From contig JAGVGS010000195.1 of assembly GCA_020057015.1 (NCBI GenBank), positions 1-11,284 on the forward strand: a stretch of DNA of 11,284 nt, written 5' to 3'. Position numbers and translations under genes: made by a program. Each line of letters starts with the position of its first letter. The first letter of the stretch is position 1. Source of the DNA: Candidatus Omnitrophota bacterium (GTDB lineage: Bacteria; Omnitrophota; Gorgyraeia; Aquiviventales; Aquiviventaceae). The notes beneath the pieces are model-generated. The model saw only the letters and a list, made by a program, of their open reading frames with translations. It made no database searches and was not told the origin of the DNA. Below are positions 6,624 through 11,284 of this stretch, one piece after another.

Positions 6624-7883
6624 ATGGCGCCTGCCAACGCCGCCAGCACCCTGACCGCCCTCCGGCGGGGTGTCGTGGAGATCATCAGCGAGGCTGATCT
6701 CACCGCGAAGCTGGCGCTCAACCGCCCGCTGGTGGTCAAAGCCGGGTTCGACCCCACCGCGCCTGATTTACATCTGGGCCACACCGTGCTGCTGCGCAAG
6801 CTGCGCCAGTTCCAGGACCTCGGCCACCAGGTGATATTCCTGATCGGCGATGCGACCGCCCTGGTCGGCGACCCCTCGGGCCAGTCCAAAATGCGCAAGC
6901 TGATGACCCCTGAGCAGGTGCACGCCAATGCGGCCACGTATCACGCGCAGGTGCAGCGCATCCTGGAGGTGGCCAGCCCCAAGACCTACCAGCAGCGCTA
7001 TAACAGCGAGTGGCTAGGCGGCGAGCACAGCCCCCGGAAGCAGCAGCCCTTCGGGTTAAAAGAGCTCGTTGAGCTGACTTCAAAATACACGGTCGCACGG
7101 CTCATCGAACGCGACGATTTCGCAAGGCGCCTCAAAGGCGGTCAGGAAGTGAGCATGCTCGAGCTCTTCTATCCCCTGATGCAGGGCTACGATTCGGTAA
7201 TGCTCAAGGCCGACGTCGAGCTGGGCGGCACCGATCAAAAATTCAACCTGCTGGTCGGCCGCGACCTGCAGCGCGCGTACGGGCAGCCGCCGCAGGTCGT
7301 CATCACGATGCCGCTGTTGGAAGGCACCGATGGCGCGCAGAAGATGTCCAAGTCGCTGGGCAACCACATTGGGATCAACGAGCCCTCCTCCGAGATGTTC
7401 GGCAAGCTCATGTCGATTCCGGATACGCTGATCGTGAAGTACGCCACCGTGCTGACCAATCTGTCGGATGCGCACGTGCAAGCGATCGAGGAGCAGCTCA
7501 GCGCGCGCAGTGTGAACCCCCGCGACCTCAAGGCCCAGGTGGCCGAGGCCATTATCGCGATCTATCACGGGCCCGTCGCGGCGCAAGAGGCGCGCCGGCA
7601 GTTCACTAGCGTCTTTTCCAAGCGCGAGCTGCCCTCGCATATCCCGATCGTGCGCGCGGAGTCCATGCAGGCCGCGGCGCAAGCCGATGGCACCCTGCGG
7701 CTGGTCGATGTGCTGGTGGGCGAGGGGCTGGCGGATACCAAGAACGAAGCCCGGCGCCTGATCAGCCAGCGGGCGGTCGAGATCGATGGTAAGAAGATCG
7801 AGCAGCCCTCCGTGCCCCGGGCCGAGGTGCTGGATAAGGTGCTCAAGGTGTCCCGGCATTTCCGGCGCTTCCCGGCAGATTGA
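6624..7883 (+). CDS. tyrS: Tyrosyl-tRNA synthetase
   Basis: Charges tRNA-Tyr with tyrosine in the cytoplasm. A class I synthetase of 419 residues with the Rossmann fold opening KAGFDPTAPDLHLGH (39-53), where HLGH (50-53) is the HIGH motif. QDLGHQVIFLIGDATALVGDPSG (64-86), GGTDQKFN (201-208) and KMSKS (240-244) follow. A C-terminal S4 RNA-binding domain spans about 359-415. The GFDPTAPDLHLGH opening and length fit the second bacterial TyrRS subtype rather than the Bacillus/E. coli TyrS1 form. SD AGGGA (6616-6620) is three bases before the ATG, a tight spacing. Only 14 bases separate it from rpsA, so the two are probably cotranscribed. Its stop codon is embedded in the -35 box of the next promoter. 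I see no T-box or other tyrosine-sensing leader. Confidence 0.97.
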   Translation: MAPANAASTLTALRRGVVEIISEADLTAKLALNRPLVVKAGFDPTAPDLHLGHTVLLRKLRQFQDLGHQVIFLIGDATALVGDPSGQSKMRKLMTPEQVHANAATYHAQVQRILEVASPKTYQQRYNSEWLGGEHSPRKQQPFGLKELVELTSKYTVARLIERDDFARRLKGGQEVSMLELFYPLMQGYDSVMLKADVELGGTDQKFNLLVGRDLQRAYGQPPQVVITMPLLEGTDGAQKMSKSLGNHIGINEPSSEMFGKLMSIPDTLIVKYATVLTNLSDAHVQAIEEQLSARSVNPRDLKAQVAEAIIAIYHGPVAAQEARRQFTSVFSKRELPSHIPIVRAESMQAAAQADGTLRLVDVLVGEGLADTKNEARRLISQRAVEIDGKKIEQPSVPRAEVLDKVLKVSRHFRRFPAD

Positions 7884-7907
7884 CAAGGCGGGCGTGGGGA
7901 CTATACT
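7880..7907 (+). promoter_or_regulatory. Near-consensus sigma-70 promoter for the secreted-protein gene
   Basis: TTGACA (7880-7885) is a perfect -35 box, TATACT (7902-7907) a five-of-six -10 box, and the spacer is 16 bases. The -35 overlaps the tyrS TGA stop (7881-7883). Transcription should begin around 7913-7915. This is the strongest promoter sequence in the window and implies high expression of the secreted protein. Confidence 0.75.
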
Positions 7908-7916
7908 AAACCCCAT

Positions 7917-7943
7917 ATGGCGTGTGTGGCGCAGATGGCCTAA
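7917..7943 (+). CDS. Possible 8-codon upstream ORF in the leader of the secreted-protein gene
   Basis: ATG 7917 opens the peptide MACVAQMA, ending in TAA 7941-7943. It would lie only two to four bases after the predicted transcription start, so its initiation would be near-leaderless. Its stop forms the first three bases of the strong SD of the next gene (TAAGGAGGT, 7941-7949). A terminating ribosome would therefore stand on that SD. There is no independent evidence of translation, and a chance frame of this size is quite likely. Confidence 0.2.
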   Translation: MACVAQMA

Positions 7944-7949
7944 GGAGGT
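7941..7949 (+). promoter_or_regulatory. Full-consensus Shine-Dalgarno sequence
   Basis: TAAGGAGGT is a complete match to the 16S anti-SD and lies nine bases before ATG 7959. It fixes that start and, together with the near-consensus promoter, points to strong expression. Confidence 0.85.
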
Positions 7950-7958
7950 AGGCTCGCA

Positions 7959-8468
7959 ATGAGACTCGCACTCGGACGGTGGCTCTTAGGGCTTGTGCTG
8001 GCAGGTGGCGCGGGCATGGCGATTGTGTCGGCTGAAGATGGGGTAAAAACACTGCCGACTTTGCTCATCAAGGGGGAAGTGGTCGCCCTGGACGCGGCGG
8101 ATCCTGCCGCGACACTCCTCAAAATCAAAGATCGCTACGGCTTCGAAACGCCCATTTACCTCACTCCTCAGACGAAAGTGGCGCAAGGCGAGGCGGCCGC
8201 GGAGATCTCGGCGGTCACGACAGGCGCGTCGGTGGAGGTGGAGTATAACTTCGACGTGAACACCGCCAAGCGACATGCGGTCTCTGTGAAGCTGCCCGGC
8301 GCGGCTGCTGCGATCCCGGCTCTCGAGGCGGCTGTCGAAGCCGTCCCTGCTGAGGGCGCGGCAGTGGAAGCCGCCCCTGACGCGGCCGAGGCGATGGACG
8401 CGGCGGTGGAAGCAGTGACCGAGGATGTCGCACCTCCTGCAGAGAGCGAGCCGGCAGCGCAGCCGTAA
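7959..8468 (+). CDS. Small secreted protein with beta-rich core and acidic Ala/Glu/Pro tail, function unknown
   Basis: 169 residues in three parts. Residues 1-25 form a Sec signal peptide: a basic start, a hydrophobic core LLGLVLAGGAGMAI, and a VSA|ED cleavage site. Residues about 34-112 alternate hydrophobic and polar residues like a small beta-barrel: KGEVVALDA, then TLLKIKDRYG, PIYLTPQTKVAQGE, GASVEVEYNF and RHAVSV. This pattern resembles DUF5666-like or other OB-type periplasmic domains, but the match is by style only. Residues 113-169 are a low-complexity Ala/Glu/Pro/Val tail with no Lys or Arg and repeated 'AAVEA' units. There is no lipobox cysteine or sorting motif, so a periplasmic or exported location is likely. 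It has its own promoter and perfect SD and is followed by a strong hairpin, so it is probably a single-gene transcript. No function is claimed. Confidence 0.8.
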   Translation: MRLALGRWLLGLVLAGGAGMAIVSAEDGVKTLPTLLIKGEVVALDAADPAATLLKIKDRYGFETPIYLTPQTKVAQGEAAAEISAVTTGASVEVEYNFDVNTAKRHAVSVKLPGAAAAIPALEAAVEAVPAEGAAVEAAPDAAEAMDAAVEAVTEDVAPPAESEPAAQP

Positions 8469-8492
8469 GTCAGCGTTGCAGCGTCACCACGT

Positions 8493-8522
8493 TGCGGCGG
8501 CTCTCAAGATAGAGCCGCCGCA
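8493..8522 (+). terminator. Strong hairpin after the secreted-protein gene (terminator-like, weak T-tract)
   Basis: GCGGCGGCTCT (8494-8504) and AGAGCCGCCGC (8511-8521) are perfectly complementary around the six-base loop CAAGAT; a flanking T-A pair (8493/8522) makes a 12-bp stem. It lies 25 bases after the stop at 8468. Only TTT (8527-8529) follows, so it is a poor classical intrinsic terminator. It may instead stop RNA decay or act on the next gene, whose ATG (8531) is nine bases beyond the stem. Confidence 0.55.
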
Positions 8523-8530
8523 GTGCTTTG

Positions 8531-9562
8531 ATGGCCACAAAACCTAAAACCCGCACGACGTCAGAGGACTGGCCCGCCCCTCAGTTCCGGTATCGCAAGC
8601 CGGTGAGGGGCAGTGCCGTCTGGTGGCTGCGCTTTTTGGGCGTGGCCGCCTTCCTCATTGTGCTGTTGCGCCTGCCGCCGGCGCAGGAGGCGCAGCTGAC
8701 CCGCATCGACTTGCGGTGGTTAGGCTTGTGCATGGTGTTCACGGTCGCCCAGCTGCTGCTCGAAGCCCTGGCTTGGCACCTGCTGCTCCTGCGGCAGCGC
8801 TTGCGCCATCCGTACCCCAAAACACTCGTCGCGTATCTGGCCAGCCAATACCTCGGGATGGTGACCCCGGGCCATGTCGGCGAGTTCCTGGCCGCCGGCT
8901 ACATCTGCATGAACACCGGCATTACCTTCGGCTATGCGCTCTCCAGCGTGGTCGTCAAGAAGGCGCTGAGCTGGGTGGCGCTGATGGGCTTTGGCATTTG
9001 GGGCCTGCAGCTGTTGGGCGAGGTCCCGTTGATGCGCGACGTGCAGTGGATTCTCGTGGCGACGGTGACCGTGCTGGTGGCCCTGTCGGTGGGGATCATG
9101 CTCTGGGTGCTGTCCCTGCGGCGCTTGGCGCGCAAGTGGCAGCGGCTCTCCCCCTGGCAGATCGACATGGCGGATTTCTGGGCCGGGATGCGGCCGCTGC
9201 GCTCTAGCTGGCTGCTGCTGCCGCTGGGAGTGGCGTCGCTGGCTTTCAGCATGATCTTCGGCCAACTCTACAGCATCCTGCAGGCGCAGGGGTTGGGGCT
9301 GAGCTTGGGGTTGGCGGCCAAGATCGCGGCCTTCAGCCGCCTCGTGGCGCGCGCGATTCCGTTTTCAGTGGTGGGCTATGGCACGAAGGACGCGGCGGTC
9401 ATCGGGATGCTGACCGCGCACGGCATCGACACTACCGTGGCGGTCACGACGACGCTGTTCTACCTGGTCTGTGCTTACCTGCTCACGCTGCTGCTCTCCG
9501 GCCTGTGCTGGTGGATCCGCCCGCTGCGCATCAGCCGCGCAGCACCCGACGACCTCGCTTGA
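8531..9562 (+). CDS. Flippase-like integral membrane protein (UPF0104 / lysylphosphatidylglycerol synthase TM family)
   Basis: 343 residues with a cytoplasm-like basic N-terminus (1-30) and about seven or eight membrane segments. These start near 33-48, 62-87, 100-125, 146-163, 172-195, 226-250, 265-290 and 303-328. Family hallmarks are visible: ASQYLGMVTPGHVGEFLAA (104-122), matching the 'lPgr.GE' block, and PFSVVGYGTKDAAVIGML (277-294), matching 'P.s..G.G..E'. Members include the membrane half of MprF, YbhN-like proteins and archaeal AglD, linked to lipid flipping or transfer. The usual 'ER..D' after the first motif reads KKALSW here. A TTG at 8528 is adjacent, but ATG 8531 is preferred; neither has an SD because a hairpin occupies the upstream bases. 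Its stop overlaps the possible start of the next gene as TTGA. The exact substrate is unknown. Confidence 0.75.
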   Translation: MATKPKTRTTSEDWPAPQFRYRKPVRGSAVWWLRFLGVAAFLIVLLRLPPAQEAQLTRIDLRWLGLCMVFTVAQLLLEALAWHLLLLRQRLRHPYPKTLVAYLASQYLGMVTPGHVGEFLAAGYICMNTGITFGYALSSVVVKKALSWVALMGFGIWGLQLLGEVPLMRDVQWILVATVTVLVALSVGIMLWVLSLRRLARKWQRLSPWQIDMADFWAGMRPLRSSWLLLPLGVASLAFSMIFGQLYSILQAQGLGLSLGLAAKIAAFSRLVARAIPFSVVGYGTKDAAVIGMLTAHGIDTTVAVTTTLFYLVCAYLLTLLLSGLCWWIRPLRISRAAPDDLA

Positions 9563-11145
9563 AAGCCTTCGCGCGTAATACCTGCCTGACGGTGGTGTTG
9601 CTGGCTGGCCTATTGGCCGCCTGGGGGCAGGAGCAGGCCGCCGATCTGCGTCTATTTGGTCCTGCCTATACTCCCGATAGCGCCAGCTATGTCGAGTGTG
9701 CGCGTTCGCTGTTGGCTGGCGAGGGTTGCCAGATGCGCTATTACACGAGCCTCAAGCCGCGCTTGTGGCATGAGATGACCATCTGGCCTCCAGGCTTCTC
9801 TCTCGCGATCGCCGGTGTTTTATCGGTCGGGGCAAACCCCGCGCCGCAGGCGGGGTGGCTGGTCGCTCTCGCTTCTACCGCCATCGCGTTGGTCGCGATC
9901 TTTTTCATCGCCCGCTTATTCTTGCCGCCTCTTCTGGCGTTTGCCGCTTCATTAGGGGCCGGCCTGATGCCGGCGCTGTTGGAGGCGGGCAAGACGTGTC
10001 TGAGCGACACGCTTTACCTGGCTCTCGTGGCCTGGTCCGTGTTGTGCCTCTTGAAGAGTGCGCAGACGGCGAAGGGGCGGGTGTTTGCGCTCAGCTGGTT
10101 GGCGGTGGCCGGCTGCTTAAGCGGATTGGCCTGGAGTGTCCGCTATGCGGGCCTCGCGTTGATTACTGCGATGGCCTGTTTCCTTCTGGCTTCGCTGTGC
10201 TGGGCGCCTCGTCGCGATACGTTCTTGCGGTGCGGCGCCTGGCTCGCGGGCCTCGCGCTGGGGGCCGGACCGTTAGCGCTGCATAATATCGTCAACTATG
10301 GCCGACTGGCCCCGTATGGCTTGCCACCCTCCACCGTGGCGCTGAGTGAGAACCTGCGCACCACCATCGCCGTCATCCTGGGCGATCTGACCACCTGGAC
10401 GACCGGCGCCAATCACGCGGCTGTTTTCTTGAGCCATCCCTTGGCGCTCATGGGTCTGCTGGGGCTCGGGCTGTTGTTGCTGGTGCGGCACCGGCGAGCC
10501 ATCGCTCACCCGGGGTTTTTTCTGGCGCTCTTTTTCGGGCTCCACGCAGCGGTGGTGGTGCTGGCCCGCACCACGTACCAGTGGGGTGAGTTGATCAACA
10601 GCCGCCATTTCCTGCCGGTGTACTGGATGCTCTGGCTGGGGCTCGGGACGCTCGGGTTGGCGCTGGGCAAAAGGATCGGCCTAGCTTCGCCCGCCCGTCT
10701 TCCCGTGGCGGCTGCCGGCCTCTTGCTGCTCACCGGGCTGCAGTGGCGAAGTCATCGCGCCGCGATGCAAGAATTTCGCCTCACCTCTCGGACGGTCCAG
10801 GATGACCCGGCTCTCTATGACTTGGTCCGCCTTGAGGTGAAGCCCCAACAACTCGTGTACGCGACGAACGCGTATCTGCTACGGCTCTTCGCCGATGTGA
10901 ATGCCCGGATGCTGTATCGCAGCGACGTGCCGGATGCCACACCGTTAGAAGAGGAAGCGACGCTGCGCGCGGCCGCGGCCAGCGACTTGCTCTGGGGCTT
11001 CGTGATTCATGATGTGCGCGGCGCCCAGGAAGGAAAGTATGGCCCTTGGCTGCAGCGCGTCGCGCTGAATCCGCATGCTGTGCCATGGCTGGAGCCTCTG
11101 GCCTTTGATGGCACCGCGCTGCTACTTCGCTGCAAAGTCCCGTAA
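9559..11145 (+). CDS. GT-C-like polytopic membrane glycosyltransferase (ArnT/PMT type), specificity unknown
   Basis: 528 residues from TTG 9559, which overlaps the previous stop as TTGA. GTG 9505 would add 18 proline/arginine-rich residues inside the upstream gene and is less likely; no SD supports either. About ten membrane segments are visible, from a signal anchor (8-22) to about 382-394. A soluble domain (about 400-528) follows. GT-C features are present: an acidic residue in the first loop (Asp40 in YTPDSASYVECARSLLAGEG, 37-56), WPPGF (76-80), and SDTLYLAL (149-156) after the third segment. This layout is typical of polyprenyl-phosphate-sugar transferases acting on the outer face of the inner membrane. 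With the adjacent flippase-like gene it may modify lipids, glycans or proteins. The family call rests on topology and short motifs, so a non-catalytic relative is possible. Confidence 0.65.
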   Translation: MKAFARNTCLTVVLLAGLLAAWGQEQAADLRLFGPAYTPDSASYVECARSLLAGEGCQMRYYTSLKPRLWHEMTIWPPGFSLAIAGVLSVGANPAPQAGWLVALASTAIALVAIFFIARLFLPPLLAFAASLGAGLMPALLEAGKTCLSDTLYLALVAWSVLCLLKSAQTAKGRVFALSWLAVAGCLSGLAWSVRYAGLALITAMACFLLASLCWAPRRDTFLRCGAWLAGLALGAGPLALHNIVNYGRLAPYGLPPSTVALSENLRTTIAVILGDLTTWTTGANHAAVFLSHPLALMGLLGLGLLLLVRHRRAIAHPGFFLALFFGLHAAVVVLARTTYQWGELINSRHFLPVYWMLWLGLGTLGLALGKRIGLASPARLPVAAAGLLLLTGLQWRSHRAAMQEFRLTSRTVQDDPALYDLVRLEVKPQQLVYATNAYLLRLFADVNARMLYRSDVPDATPLEEEATLRAAAASDLLWGFVIHDVRGAQEGKYGPWLQRVALNPHAVPWLEPLAFDGTALLLRCKVP

Positions 11146-11160
11146 CTCCTTCCTGGGTTC

Positions 11161-11284
11161 CTAAGGGCCAATTGAAGAACCCTGGACCGCCCAGGTAACC
11201 AGGTAGCGGGTCATGGGCATCTGCAAGATCCACGGGTGGTCTGCCGCCTGCTGGCTGATGGCCCGCACACAGAGGCGCATCCCG
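11161..11284 (-). CDS. C-terminal end of an unidentified convergent gene (partial)
   Basis: On the minus strand a frame enters from the window edge and runs 40 codons to TAG (complement of 11161-11163). 32 of the 40 codons end in G or C, matching the window's coding bias better than the alternative minus frame I read through. The translation (for example QQAADHPWILQMPMTRYLVTW) is protein-like but not recognised. It would end 15 bases from the stop of the + strand membrane gene, making the two convergent. Too little is visible to assign a function. Confidence 0.4.
   Translation of the reverse strand, partial: GMRLCVRAISQQAADHPWILQMPMTRYLVTWAVQGSSIGP

Noticed and set aside
11152..11185. Stem GGGTTC/GAACCC as a terminator after the membrane glycosyltransferase gene
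   Set aside because: Short stem with a T-T mismatch, a 16-base loop and no T-tract on either strand; too weak to annotate.
1..11284. Defence system, prophage, transposon or CRISPR array
   Set aside because: I found no repeat-spacer pattern, integrase or transposase motifs, terminal inverted repeats or nuclease/effector domains; all but a few genes are core metabolism or translation.

Overview
The window is high-GC bacterial DNA. It looks like core chromosome, not a mobile or defence region. Nine complete genes are on the + strand, a partial one opens the window, and the last ~125 bases probably hold the end of a convergent minus-strand gene. I see no CRISPR array, insertion sequence, integrase, rRNA or tRNA. 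The gene order (pheA-hisC-aroF-tyrA-cmk-rpsA), the Thermotoga-like DAHP synthase and the small secreted alanine/glutamate-rich protein suggest an uncultured Gram-negative-type lineage. Candidatus Omnitrophota or a relative would fit, but this is an inference from gene order and style, not a phylogenetic result.

Region 1 (1-4151) is a phenylalanine/tyrosine operon. It holds prephenate dehydratase (PheA, cut at its N-terminus), a HisC-type aminotransferase, DAHP synthase (AroF) and prephenate dehydrogenase (TyrA). AroF feeds the shikimate pathway, PheA and TyrA split prephenate between Phe and Tyr, and the aminotransferase can finish both. A small four-helix membrane protein of much lower GC sits between pheA and hisC and looks like a late insertion. 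No aroA (EPSP synthase) lies between tyrA and cmk, where related operons often carry it.

Region 2 (4148-7883) holds cytidylate kinase, six-domain ribosomal protein S1 and tyrosyl-tRNA synthetase. The 183 bases between cmk and rpsA are not empty. They read as the C-terminal end of a PlsC-type acyltransferase whose body is gone. The remnant keeps an ATGA overlap with rpsA and contains a good sigma-70-type promoter.

Region 3 (7880-11145) starts with a near-consensus promoter overlapping the tyrS stop codon. It drives a small secreted protein with an acidic low-complexity tail. A strong hairpin follows, then two overlapping membrane-protein genes: a flippase-like (UPF0104 / MprF transmembrane type) protein and a GT-C-like glycosyltransferase. 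They are plausible partners in envelope lipid or glycan chemistry.

I found no convincing undescribed multi-gene system. The points most worth checking are the plsC remnant and its possible reuse as an rpsA leader, the low-GC membrane gene inside the aromatic operon, the 8-codon ORF before the secreted protein, and the flippase/GT-C pair.
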